Notes: generated from the sequence alone by a model not told the origin. A stretch of DNA of 43,280 bases from Nitrososphaerales archaeon (GCA_029237525.1 JARBAU010000003.1:1-43280), one strand, 5' to 3'; counted from the first letter of the stretch, positions 1-7,697 are shown. Numbers and translations: made by a program.

Positions 1-1
1 A

Positions 2-1306
2 GCAACAGCAATAGTATCAGCAGGTGCATCTGCATCAGCCGCAGCCGCAGCCGCTTCGGCAGCATCTAGTGCTGCAGCAAGTGGAGCATCGGCAGCAGGT
101 ACAGCCGCAGCCGCAGCCGCAGCCGCTTCAGCAGCAGGTGCGTCTTCTGGTGGTGTAGCCGCAGCCGCAGCCGCAGCCGCAGCATCATCCGTAGGTGCTT
201 CTTCAGCAGCAACTGCAGCTGCTGCTTCAGCAGCCGCAAGTGCAGCAGCAAGTGGAGCATCTGCATCTGGAGTTGCATCGGCTGCAGCAGCCGCAGCAAC
301 AGCAGCAGGTGCATCCTCAGCAGCCGCATCTGCAGTATCTTCCTCAATTTCTTCGTCGGCCGCAGCCGCTTCAGCAGCATCCTCTGTGTTGAAATCGCCG
401 ATTTCGTCAGCAGCAGCTACCGCCGCAGCTACAGCCGCATCCTTTGCCGCTCAAAATGCGGGGGCATCTGCATCAGCAGCAGCAGCAGCCGCTTCAGCAG
501 CATCTAGTGCTGCAGCTAGTGGTGCATCTGTCGCCGGTACTGCAGCCGCAGCCGCAGCAGCCGCAGCGGCCGCTGGAGCTTCGAGTGGAGGAGTTGCAGC
601 TGCAGCCGCAGCCGCAGCAGCCTCAGCCTCAGGTGCGTCATCGGCGGCTTCAGTTGCAGCCGCAGCCGCAGCCGCAGCCGCAGCAGCAAGTGGAGCATCT
701 GCATCTGGAGTTGCCTCTGCAGCCGCTTCAGCCGCTTCAGCCGCAGGTGCCTCGCCGGTTGCAGCCGCAGCCGCAGCAGCATCAGCTGCTGGTGGTGGAG
801 CAGCTGCAGCAGCTGCAACAGCAGCGTCAGCAGCTGGTGGTAGCTCTGCAACTGCTTTGGCTGCAGCTAACGCGGCTTCCTCAGCAGTAGCTGCAGGGTC
901 CTCAGTTGGTGGAGTAGCAGCTGCAGCAGCTTCCGCTGCTTCGACCGCTGGTGGATCTCCTAGCGCAGCAGCTGCAGCAGCTGCAGCAGCTGCAGCTACT
1001 GCAGCAGGTGCCTCGCCAAAAGGCGCCGCTGCAGCCGCAGCAGCAGCGTCTAGTGCAGCAGCAGGTGGATCTTCAACAGGAGGATCAACAGGTATATCCG
1101 CAGCCGGAGCCGCAGCCGCAGCCGCCACTGCCGCAGGTGCCTCACCAGCTGCAGCTGCAGCCGCAGCCGCAGCCGCATCTAGTGCAGCAGGAAGTGGGGC
1201 AGCATGTTCAAACGTTGCAGCTGCCACTTCAGCTGCAGCTTCATCTGCTGGAGCTTCACCAGCCGCAGCCGCAGCCGCAGCCGCAGCAGTCGGATGTTCA
1301 AAATAA
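2..1306 (+). CDS. Alanine-rich silk-like repeat protein (5' partial)
   Basis: One reading frame stays open from base 2 to the stop at 1304-1306 (434 codons), so the start lies left of the window. About 60% of residues are Ala; nearly all the rest are Ser, Gly and Thr. The sequence is built from modules of about 18-20 residues: a cap such as GASP, GASA, GGSS or GSSVGG followed by 8-12 alanines. Two Cys occur near the C-terminus (GAACSN and VGCSK); no membrane anchor is visible. Ala codons switch among GCA, GCC and GCT while their first two bases are fixed, which favours this frame as the coding one, and a terminator follows on the same strand. GC content (about 60%) is far above the flanks. 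Function is unknown: a structural, fibre-forming or surface role is inference. Frames giving poly-Gln or poly-Leu here are shadows. Confidence 0.7.
   Translation, partial: ATAIVSAGASASAAAAAASAASSAAASGASAAGTAAAAAAAASAAGASSGGVAAAAAAAAASSVGASSAATAAAASAAASAAASGASASGVASAAAAAATAAGASSAAASAVSSSISSSAAAASAASSVLKSPISSAAATAAATAASFAAQNAGASASAAAAAASAASSAAASGASVAGTAAAAAAAAAAAGASSGGVAAAAAAAAASASGASSAASVAAAAAAAAAAASGASASGVASAAASAASAAGASPVAAAAAAASAAGGGAAAAAATAASAAGGSSATALAAANAASSAVAAGSSVGGVAAAAASAASTAGGSPSAAAAAAAAAAATAAGASPKGAAAAAAAASSAAAGGSSTGGSTGISAAGAAAAAATAAGASPAAAAAAAAAASSAAGSGAACSNVAAATSAAASSAGASPAAAAAAAAAVGCSK
26..768 (+). repeat. 438-bp (146-codon) imperfect tandem duplication inside the Ala-rich gene
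   Basis: Landmarks in the first copy recur exactly 438 bases later without gaps. GCATCTGCATCAGC at 26 recurs at 464, the GGTGC cap at 194 at 632, AGTGGAGCATCTGCATCTGG at 251 at 689, and the GGTGC at 308 at 746. The spacing is a multiple of three, so frame is kept. Differences are mostly third-position changes or Ala/Ser/Thr swaps. The limits are approximate because low-complexity sequence surrounds them. Confidence 0.75.
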
Positions 1307-1327
1307 AACTCTAAAATATGCCAATAT

Positions 1328-1361
1328 TAGAACAAAATGTGTTCTAAACTTATTTTTTTAT
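1328..1361 (+). terminator. Hairpin terminator after the Ala-rich gene
   Basis: TAGAACA (1328-1334) and TGTTCTA (1340-1346) form a perfect 7-bp stem with a 5-base loop, followed within 5 bases by a T-rich run (1351-1359). It lies about 20 bases after the stop codon, which supports plus-strand transcription of the Ala-rich gene. Between here and the S3Ae promoter at about 1607 there is only AT-rich sequence with short repeats of AATTTCAG, and no gene. Confidence 0.6.
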
Positions 1362-1606
1362 TAAATCCTTATAAGCCGAGATTGTAATCCTTTTATATTC
1401 AGATATATAGAATTTTCGTGAATTCTCGTTGCTAGCACTTTAGCACTTTAGGGGTATAGCTGTTTCAATCATTGAATCCAATTTCAGAAAATTTCAGAAT
1501 ATTTCAAGCCCAATTTCTTTTACGATGGATTGAAATTGAAAACTTTTATCTTCTTTAATATTCAGTCTCTTAAACCTTGCCGCTTATGTCGACTTTTTCC
1601 AAGAAC

Positions 1607-1615
1607 TTATATTTT
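1607..1615 (+). promoter_or_regulatory. TATA box of the S3Ae / RNase P cluster
   Basis: TTATATTTT is centred about 26 bases before ATG 1636, the distance expected for a leaderless archaeal transcript. It is too close to ATG 1618 for that codon to be transcribed with it, which is why 1636 is preferred as the start. Confidence 0.45.
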
Positions 1616-1635
1616 GGATGCAAAATGTAAATTTG

Positions 1636-2307
1636 ATGGTAAAGGGAGGTAAAAGAGGAGGTCGCGTTAGGGATAAATGGCGCGATAAACAGTGGGTAAT
1701 CGTTAATTCACCTTCTGCATTTGGTGGTAGTGCGCTTAATTACGTTCCAATAACTGATCATAATAGTGCTAAGGGTAGAATACTTGAAAATACCATGTTC
1801 GATGTATTGAAGCAGGACCCAACCCAGCATCAAACAAAGGTGTTTGTTCAAATAGAAAATATCGCTGAAGGTACAGCTACTACGGTATTCAAAGGTCATG
1901 AGTATGCAAAAGAATTCTTGAGGAGTTTAGTTAGGAGAGGCAGCTCAATGATCACTTTTGTGCACGACTACACAACAGCAGATGGATATATTTTCAGAGT
2001 CGAGGTAATTGCATTTACTCAGAGAAGACTCAACTCTTCGAAAAAACATCAAATCCGTATGGTTGCACATAATTTATTGACTTCAAAGGTAGGGAAATTG
2101 ACAATTGACCAATTTGTGCAAGAGGTAACGATTGGAAAAATTGGCGCTGACCTATTGGTGGATGCCAAAAAGATCGCATCGCTTCGCCATATAGGAATAA
2201 AGAAATCAAAGTTGATTTCAACGCCCCAATCAAGACAGATCGAAGAGGCCAAGCAAATCCAGGTAACGACTGAACCTAACGAACAAACCGCTGATGCTGC
2301 GGCATAA
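1636..2307 (+). CDS. rps3ae: 30S ribosomal protein S3Ae (eS1)
   Basis: This is the archaeal/eukaryotic ribosomal protein eS1 of the small subunit. The N-terminus is basic and Gly-rich (GGKRGGRVRDKWRDKQW), followed by typical family stretches such as KVFVQIENI and the arm around RRGSSMITFVHDYTT. From ATG 1636 the product is 223 aa, close to the family norm. ATG 1618 in the same frame would add six residues but sits on the presumed transcription start. It is the first gene of a four-gene co-directional RNA-processing cluster; the next gene begins 29 bases downstream. The C-terminal tail is polar and probably disordered. Confidence 0.93.
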   Translation: MVKGGKRGGRVRDKWRDKQWVIVNSPSAFGGSALNYVPITDHNSAKGRILENTMFDVLKQDPTQHQTKVFVQIENIAEGTATTVFKGHEYAKEFLRSLVRRGSSMITFVHDYTTADGYIFRVEVIAFTQRRLNSSKKHQIRMVAHNLLTSKVGKLTIDQFVQEVTIGKIGADLLVDAKKIASLRHIGIKKSKLISTPQSRQIEEAKQIQVTTEPNEQTADAAA

Positions 2308-2336
2308 TGATTTAGCTTTAAGGACATTCAAATCTG

Positions 2337-2795
2337 ATGGCTAGCAAACCTGAAGGGGATATCAATATCTTTTCAGGTGCTGAAATCAGCTGCATTGTAC
2401 ATGCAACCGAAGATGAGAACATCGTACTGAAATTTGCTTCAGAAGCATTTTCTATTTCTAAAGACAGATTTTATTTCAGACGCTTAGAAGGCCATTGGGG
2501 AAATTCAATATCATATCTAATTGCTGAATTGGATGGTAGAGAGGCAAGCACAGTGGCCGCTAAAATTATCAAATCCCTAAGCCCCCTGGATAAAAATAAC
2601 TTGAAAGAGTCGATTCGCAATTTAGTAGACCAAAAAGGTAACATCTATTTAAGAATAGATAAACAAGGACTGTGTAGAGGCAGAATAAATCTTAGCGAAT
2701 ATGATTCGGTGAGAGTAAAGCTCAGGCCAATAAGGACATTTAGGAAAATAACAAGTTTGCCAGATTACAAGGTGATACTGCCATTAGGCGAATAG
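2337..2795 (+). CDS. Exosome-associated RNA-binding protein (COG1325 / PF01877 family)
   Basis: Predicted 152-aa RNA-binding protein of the archaeal family named as an exosome-associated subunit with a dsRBD-like fold. Recognisable signatures are the VHATEDE start of the domain (about residues 21-27), the EGHWGNSI segment (about 50-57; GHHGNP in most relatives) and IYLRIDKQ (about 101-108) followed by a Gly. The gene sits between S3Ae and the two RNase P protein genes, a neighbourhood consistent with the archaeal exosome/RNase P superoperon described in comparative genomics. Its stop codon overlaps the proposed ATA start of the next gene (ATAG), which suggests translational coupling. Its biochemical role is not established by the sequence. 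Confidence 0.8.
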   Translation: MASKPEGDINIFSGAEISCIVHATEDENIVLKFASEAFSISKDRFYFRRLEGHWGNSISYLIAELDGREASTVAAKIIKSLSPLDKNNLKESIRNLVDQKGNIYLRIDKQGLCRGRINLSEYDSVRVKLRPIRTFRKITSLPDYKVILPLGE

Positions 2796-3334
2796 ATCTA
2801 AATGTTAGGCTGTCAAACTCTGAGCAATACAATGAGATTACTAGCTCAATCGGAATAGATATTTTCGGCACTACTGATTTTCTCATGAAAGTTGATGGGC
2901 TACTAATATATAGGTGTCAAAAATCAACTAAACGAAAATATCCATTTCTTGTTACTAGCGATAAGATTAGTGATCTTACTACTACATCAACAATTGATAT
3001 AATTTCACTAAACGCTATCTATCTTAGATTCGAAGATAGAAGGAAGCTTCCTAGTGGAATCGGATTGGAAATAAATGTATCAGATTTGAGACGTGCTGAT
3101 GGAAAGAACCTCGGCAGGTGGATCGCTGACATATCGTCACTTTACAACTATTGTAAACATATTGGAATCCAGTTTATATTATCTAGCGGTGCTACTTCGA
3201 TATGTGAATTGATTTCTGGACGGTGCTTTGATTCTTTACTCAAAACCTGTGATATTGAGCCTATGTCTTATTGGAATGACCTTGACTCTTGGTTACAGAG
3301 TAGATTACTAAAGAGGCGAATTATTCTTGCTTAG
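2792..3334 (+). CDS. rnp3: RNase P protein component 3 (Rnp3, p30 / Rpp30)
   Basis: Protein subunit of archaeal RNase P, which removes 5' leaders from pre-tRNAs. The body shows the Rpp30 pattern: GLEINVSDLRRADG in the middle and FILSSGATSICELISGR about 35 residues later. The first ATG is at 2885, but the 31 upstream codons in frame read IDLNVRLSNSEQYNEI and onward, which matches the beta-strand that opens this family (usually M/F-x-DLN). No ATG, GTG or TTG lies between the in-frame stop at 2741 and 2885, so the likely initiator is ATA 2792, overlapping the previous stop as ATAG; ATT 2783 and CTG 2810 are alternatives. From 2792 the protein is 180 aa. The family call is firm; the start is inference. 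Confidence 0.8.
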   Translation: MDLNVRLSNSEQYNEITSSIGIDIFGTTDFLMKVDGLLIYRCQKSTKRKYPFLVTSDKISDLTTTSTIDIISLNAIYLRFEDRRKLPSGIGLEINVSDLRRADGKNLGRWIADISSLYNYCKHIGIQFILSSGATSICELISGRCFDSLLKTCDIEPMSYWNDLDSWLQSRLLKRRIILA

Positions 3335-3716
3335 GAGAAGAAGCAAAAGAAGATACATAGCAATCAGATGCGACAAATTCAAGTCTGAAAACGGACATGG
3401 AATCTCCAATTCAGGATTTGCATCTCTAATAACTAGAAGAGTATCTGAGCTCTTCGGTTATATTGTCGCACAGAAGTCTTCAATAAGGGATATTGGTAAC
3501 AGTAGGAATAGCATCTTTGTTATCAGATGTAATCTTAACTTTTTGCCAATTGTACTTTCAGCGATTTCCCTCATGAATCCGCCATCTTTGGTTTTACTTA
3601 TTTCTGGTACAATTAAGCGTCTTAGAATTAATCTTCAAGAGCCCAATTACCTTCTGTTGGTAAATTCAAACAATAACCAGATTGATAATCAATTTAGGGA
3701 ATTCAATTTTCTTTAG
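3327..3716 (+). CDS. rnp2: RNase P protein component 2 (Rnp2, Pop5/Rpp14 family)
   Basis: Pop5-like subunit of RNase P that pairs with Rnp3 in the enzyme. Family features are RRRYIAI-like RRYIAIRCD near the start, SELFGYIVAQKS, and the hallmark LISGTIKRLR near residue 92. The product is 129 aa from TTG 3327. The start overlaps the end of rnp3 by 8 bases, so the two RNase P proteins are probably made by coupled translation from one mRNA. No ATG is available near the domain start, which supports TTG. It is the last gene of the cluster. Confidence 0.85.
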   Translation: MLRRRSKRRYIAIRCDKFKSENGHGISNSGFASLITRRVSELFGYIVAQKSSIRDIGNSRNSIFVIRCNLNFLPIVLSAISLMNPPSLVLLISGTIKRLRINLQEPNYLLLVNSNNNQIDNQFREFNFL

Positions 3717-3907
3717 GTATACGATTTCTTGTTGGTTCATGAATCTGTAATATCGAAAATTTAGCTGAATTTCAGGGAAGTATACATTTTTCAGCGTAGA
3801 CTCATTTTCGTGGAGAAATAATAGCCACTTTACTAAGAAAATCTGACCTTAACGATATTTACTGTATTCTACTGTCACGATAGTATTTGATTTGTTTACA
3901 GGAATTA

Positions 3908-4075
3908 TCCCGCGGGCAGGATTTACTCCAAAGCCACGCTTTTGGTAGTTTTGTTTGAGCCTGCGACTCTTCGGTAACTGCACAGTGTATGCCCGATAGG
4001 CTGTTTACGCGGTCAGCTTCACAAATCAAGCCAACTTCTACAGCCGAAAGCTCTACCAGGCTGAGCTACCGCGGG
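3908..4075 (-). tRNA. tRNA-Tyr (GTA) with two introns
   Basis: Read on the minus strand, the acceptor CCCGCGG (4075-4069) pairs with CCGCGGG (3915-3909), with discriminator A at 3908. C1-G72 is the archaeal tRNA-Tyr identity pair. The D-arm is GCTC/GAGC; the anticodon stem TTCGG pairs with CCGAA and the loop CTGTAGA carries anticodon GTA. A 62-base intron (3976-4037) sits at canonical position 37/38. The T-stem GCAGG (3964-3960) and CCTGC (3920-3916) are split by a 32-base insert (about 3922-3953) inside the T-loop. That insert folds as a hairpin (CCAAA-AGC with GCTTTGG, closed by ACT/AGT). Removing both leaves 74 bases. CCA is not encoded. Confidence 0.9.
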
Positions 4076-4100
4076 ATATTTTCGTAATCTGAATGAATGG

Positions 4101-4107
4101 TATATAA
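4101..4107 (-). promoter_or_regulatory. TATA box of tRNA-Tyr
   Basis: TTATATA on the minus strand lies about 26-32 bases upstream of the first tRNA base (4075), the usual archaeal spacing. Confidence 0.5.
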
Positions 4108-4332
4108 TTGTGACTCATTCTGAAACAAAAGGTGACTGATATCGATGAGTTGAAAACTAATATATGCGCAATTGCATAATCACTTGGACAAGCTGAACTT
4201 CAGTACTAGGAATATTATTTATTGTGACCTTCGTATGACCAAAATTTCGTGTCTGCTTGCGTCTTTCGTCATTTCAACGAAAACTCCCAAAGTGCATTTG
4301 TCAGTTCGCCAAAGATTCATTGTGGTTTATCA

Positions 4333-5313
4333 CTAGGCCATAAAATTTGCAATGTCTAAAGCTGCGTACGTAATAATCTTGTCTGCACCAGCTCTTTTGG
4401 CCGATGCGATAGTTTGAACTATCCATTCTGACTCGTCGATCCATTTCTGTTGAGCAGCTGCCTTAATCATCGCTGTTTCTCCGGATACTAATTGTATAGC
4501 AATTGGAAAATCACCTATGTTCTCTCTAATCATCAAAATCAAATCCAAATAAGTAAGAGTTGGCTTTATCATGACTATATCAGCGCCTTCATTAATATCA
4601 ACGACAATCTCCCGTAATGCTTCGCGTCGATTGCTGAAGGAGATTTGGTAAGTTGATTTATCGATGTAAGGTTTGCCTCGGAGTTTGCTGTTAAAAGCTA
4701 TTGCTCTAAAAGGTGCATATAAATTAGAAGAGTGTTTCACAGAGAAAGGCATTACCTTCACTTTGCTAAATCCATTACCATTTAGCAATTTACGTATACG
4801 AGATACCTGACCATCCATCATAGACGACGGAGAAACAATGTCTGCGCCAGACTGAGCATGACTTAAGGCAATTTTTGATAATAAGTGTGTGGTAGGGTCA
4901 TTCTCTACTTGGTTACCGACATAATTGGTAATTCCACAATGTCCACTCTCGTTGTATTGGCATACACAGACATCTGTAATTATTTGTACTCGACTTCCAA
5001 ATTCATCGCGAATCTTTCTAGTTGATCGTTGCACTATTCCTTGGTTCATCAAGGCTCTGCTTCCTTTCGAATTACGAATCATTGGAATTCCAAATAACAT
5101 GAATGAATCTATTCCAACATCAAGACCGTCATACACGGCCTGAAATATCTCGTTTTTGCAATCTGAGACCGCACCTGGCATCATTCCATCTCCTTTAACC
5201 CTTCTTTTTTCATGAATGATAATTGGCATTATCAATTGATTCTTTTTGAAGCCAGCCTCATTGAGGATGCTCTCCAGGAACTGCTTATTCTGGTAAATCC
5301 TACCCGGTCTCAC
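4333..5313 (-). CDS. hemB: Porphobilinogen synthase (delta-aminolevulinate dehydratase)
   Basis: Cytosolic enzyme that condenses two 5-aminolevulinate molecules to porphobilinogen in tetrapyrrole synthesis. Both Schiff-base lysines are visible: K193 in VMPFSVKHSSNLYAPFR and K250 in IVMIKPTLTYLDLI. The zinc-site cysteines C116, C118 and C126 lie in DVCVCQYNESGHCG, so this is the zinc-type enzyme. The length of 326 aa is normal. The start is GTG at 5313. It is divergently oriented from the glycosyltransferase at 5381 and shares a 67-base promoter region with it. No other heme gene is in the window, so it is probably a single-gene unit here. Confidence 0.95.
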   Translation of the reverse strand: MRPGRIYQNKQFLESILNEAGFKKNQLIMPIIIHEKRRVKGDGMMPGAVSDCKNEIFQAVYDGLDVGIDSFMLFGIPMIRNSKGSRALMNQGIVQRSTRKIRDEFGSRVQIITDVCVCQYNESGHCGITNYVGNQVENDPTTHLLSKIALSHAQSGADIVSPSSMMDGQVSRIRKLLNGNGFSKVKVMPFSVKHSSNLYAPFRAIAFNSKLRGKPYIDKSTYQISFSNRREALREIVVDINEGADIVMIKPTLTYLDLILMIRENIGDFPIAIQLVSGETAMIKAAAQQKWIDESEWIVQTIASAKRAGADKIITYAALDIANFMA

Positions 5314-5380
5314 TTCGAATTACTCTACTTTTCAAACTAATATCAACATTAATACTTTAACGCTTAAAAATCAGACCTAT

Positions 5381-6328
5381 GTGATATTTAGCAAGGATAT
5401 GGGTGGAGTAACCATTGGGATCCCTTCCTATAATGAACAGGGTAATATAATAAATCTGTTAAAGTCGATTATTTCATCCAAAGCCAGTGGCATTAATATT
5501 GATAATGTAATAATTTCGGATGATTCAACAGATTCAACTCCTGGACTAGTGGAAGAATTCATCGAGCGTAATCATTCACTAAACATCGCGTTTTACCATC
5601 ATGATATTAGAAGAGGAACAGCTGCTGCCTGGAATGAGATATTTGACTCAGCATCAGGAAGCATTATTATTCTATTCGATGCTGATGTTATTATTGATAG
5701 AAACTGCATATCAGAATTAGTGGGGTCGCTGACAAATAATGAACATGTCGGCCTTTGTGCTACGAATCAAATTCCTATCGATTCGGAGGGTCTCAGCGGC
5801 AAGGCATGTGTGTTTATTATGGAATGGCTCAGATCGCTTAGGAAGAGAGGACTTTCCAAGTACACCGTTATGGGACGCGCTCTGTCTATCCGGTCAAACA
5901 TTGCGAAAGGAATCAAAATCCCTGAAGAGATCATAGCTGTAGATCTTTATCTCCAGTGTGCTGTAATTAAGAAAGAGTTTGAAGTCGTTTACAATGACAA
6001 GGCTAAAGTATACTTTAAGCCACCTACAAATTTGCAAGATTTCTCCTCTCAAGTCATTAGAGCCAATAATGGGCATAAACAGGTGAAAAATCTGCCGATT
6101 GAACTTGGTTTGGAGCCAACACTAAGGTCATTGTTCTTCAGTATAATAAGATCAGCATGTTCAAGACCATTAGAAGCGGCTGCGGCGGCGACTTCTTTTA
6201 TGAGCGTACCGTACTTTTCCAGGAAATTAGATGATACCAACGATGCGAAATGGAATACGTCTAATTCTACCAAGATAATTGATTATGATGAATTTGTTTC
6301 TAAACAGAACACGGAAGATAATTCGTAA
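5381..6328 (+). CDS. Family 2 glycosyltransferase
   Basis: GT-A fold glycosyltransferase that probably moves a sugar from a nucleotide-sugar donor. Visible motifs are VTIGIPSYNEQGNI (residues 10-23), the acidic IISDDSTDSTP (about 47-57), and the metal-binding LFDADV (about 96-101, the DXD equivalent). The domain ends at about residue 230; the tail has a short hydrophobic patch rather than a clear multi-pass membrane domain. The start is GTG 5381 or ATG 5399; the second still includes the whole first beta-strand. The acceptor cannot be told from sequence. The gene downstream (6390) is co-directional and unknown. Donor and product are unassigned. Confidence 0.85.
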   Translation: MIFSKDMGGVTIGIPSYNEQGNIINLLKSIISSKASGINIDNVIISDDSTDSTPGLVEEFIERNHSLNIAFYHHDIRRGTAAAWNEIFDSASGSIIILFDADVIIDRNCISELVGSLTNNEHVGLCATNQIPIDSEGLSGKACVFIMEWLRSLRKRGLSKYTVMGRALSIRSNIAKGIKIPEEIIAVDLYLQCAVIKKEFEVVYNDKAKVYFKPPTNLQDFSSQVIRANNGHKQVKNLPIELGLEPTLRSLFFSIIRSACSRPLEAAAAATSFMSVPYFSRKLDDTNDAKWNTSNSTKIIDYDEFVSKQNTEDNS

Positions 6329-6389
6329 AATATATTCCTGTGTATTGCCTAGTTAGGTATTAATATATACAAGTGGTATCAGTTTTAGT

Positions 6390-6992
6390 TTGGAATATTC
6401 CTGGCCACTATCATCTGGCTATATTTGTACACCACATGAAAGTCGCTATGATGAGATAATTGATTACTGGAAGAACTGCCCAGATATAGTCAACATGTAC
6501 TTCGTTACTGCTACTTTTTCTGAGGAAATTTTGCCATATTTTCCCAACAAGGCTAATCACTATATTCTAGCCTCTTTCGTTAACCATTCATCGATACTAG
6601 GCATGATAAAAGAAGGAAGTGATAACAAATTAACTTTTATTTTCAATATCAGCAGCTCAATTTTTGAAAAGGCATTTGACAAACTTAACTATATTTCGAT
6701 TTACTTTATGAAATATATGTATGGTAATAATGAAATAAGTGATATAGCTAACATCCTTGCTAAACGTGATCGAGTAAGTAAGGCCAGTCTAGCAAATATT
6801 CAACTACTCCATTCTAACCATCTGAGGTTTGCGTTCCCATATTCAAAAAATATTCTGGTTCTTGAAGTCGATGGCGAGAAAACACATCAAAGCGACCAGA
6901 AATATTGTGAACGTACTAGAAGAGATGTAGCAAGAAGGGGGATTGCTTTATCTAATCTGATTAGTTTATCAATACTTGAAAAGTTAAAATAG
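6390..6992 (+). CDS. Unknown protein between GT2 and aIF5A
   Basis: Not recognised. The 200-aa product from TTG 6390 is predicted soluble, has many aromatic residues in its first half (MEYSWPLSSGYICTPHESRYDEIIDYW), and ends with a basic segment (KYCERTRRDVARRG) and a hydrophobic helix. There is no signal peptide, membrane segment or metal-binding Cys cluster. It follows the glycosyltransferase by about 60 bases and precedes aIF5A by about 50, all on one strand. A TATA-like TTAAATAT at 7005-7012 suggests aIF5A has its own promoter, so function cannot be inferred from context. Confidence 0.6.
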   Translation: MEYSWPLSSGYICTPHESRYDEIIDYWKNCPDIVNMYFVTATFSEEILPYFPNKANHYILASFVNHSSILGMIKEGSDNKLTFIFNISSSIFEKAFDKLNYISIYFMKYMYGNNEISDIANILAKRDRVSKASLANIQLLHSNHLRFAFPYSKNILVLEVDGEKTHQSDQKYCERTRRDVARRGIALSNLISLSILEKLK

Positions 6993-7041
6993 AAATCAGA
7001 ACTGTTAAATATGAAATCCAGTGCGCTAAGCATGATAGATC

Positions 7042-7434
7042 TTGAGCAAACCTATGGATTTAGGCAGTTTGAAGGTTGGATCTTATATCGTTATAGATGG
7101 AGAGCCTTGTAGAATAGTTTCATATGATCATAGCAAACCAGGTAAACACGGTTCTGCAAAGGCCAGAGTAGCCGCAATAGGAGTATTTGACGGTTCAAAA
7201 CACAGTCTAGTGTCTCCAGTATCAGCTAACATGGAAGTTCCGATAATTGACAAGCGAAGCGGTCAGGTCATTTCTATCTCAGGTCAAACTCTACAGATTA
7301 TGGATTTAGAAACTTTCGAGGTCTTTGAAACTTCCTCTGTTGAGGATGAGGTTAAGGATAAAATTAGACAAGGCGGAGAAGTAGAATATTGGAAGGTTTT
7401 GGAAAGGATTAAAATAGTAAGGGCAAAGGGATAG
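7042..7434 (+). CDS. eif5A: Translation factor aIF5A
   Basis: Archaeal IF5A/EF-P homologue that binds the ribosome and relieves stalling at difficult peptide bonds. The hypusine/deoxyhypusine loop is intact: HSKPGKHGSAKAR, modified Lys = K35 counting from TTG 7042. The N-terminal SH3-like domain (about residues 1-68) and C-terminal OB domain (70-130) are both complete; 130 aa is normal. The start is TTG 7042 (SKPMDLG) or ATG 7054 (MDLGSLKVG). The TATA-like TTAAATAT at 7005-7012 is about 33 bases before the TTG and allows either. No deoxyhypusine synthase gene is in the window. Confidence 0.96.
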   Translation: MSKPMDLGSLKVGSYIVIDGEPCRIVSYDHSKPGKHGSAKARVAAIGVFDGSKHSLVSPVSANMEVPIIDKRSGQVISISGQTLQIMDLETFEVFETSSVEDEVKDKIRQGGEVEYWKVLERIKIVRAKG

Positions 7435-7553
7435 GAACAATTAAAGCTAGATGTGATTTGGGTCAACTAATTACCTCATTCGGCTTACACATTTGCATCA
7501 GGATTTCTTGACAATAGACAGACATATATAGCGTAAGTAAATACTAAAAATAT

Positions 7554-7697
7554 ATGAAGAGTGCCCAAGATAGAAATATTCCAGTGTGCTTTTCCTCAGA
7601 TAACTTAAACATTATAAAAGAATATGCAAGAACAAAGGGCATGATCAGTTATGAGCAAGCTGTAGATGAACTGATCAATAACCTTGACGAGGAATAA
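7554..7697 (+). CDS. Small ribbon-helix-helix-like protein (47 aa)
   Basis: This 47-codon ORF starts at ATG 7554 and reads MKSAQDRNIPVCFSSDNLNI then IKEYARTKGMISYEQAVDEL and a short acidic tail. The pattern, one short strand (NIPVCFS) followed by two helices with the second opening at SYEQAVDELI, resembles the RHH/CopG-type fold of small archaeal DNA-binding proteins. CATATATAG at about 7522-7530 lies 25-30 bases before the ATG, as expected for a leaderless transcript. This makes it the only supported gene in the 470-base gap after aIF5A. The assignment to RHH is a fold guess, not a motif match. Confidence 0.5.
   Translation: MKSAQDRNIPVCFSSDNLNIIKEYARTKGMISYEQAVDELINNLDEE

Noticed and set aside
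66-1364. Other open frames in the Ala-rich region (poly-Gln and poly-Leu products; long minus-strand frame 451-1227)
   Set aside because: They arise from GCN triplet repeats read in other frames. Third-position variation and the terminator fit only the plus-strand Ala frame.
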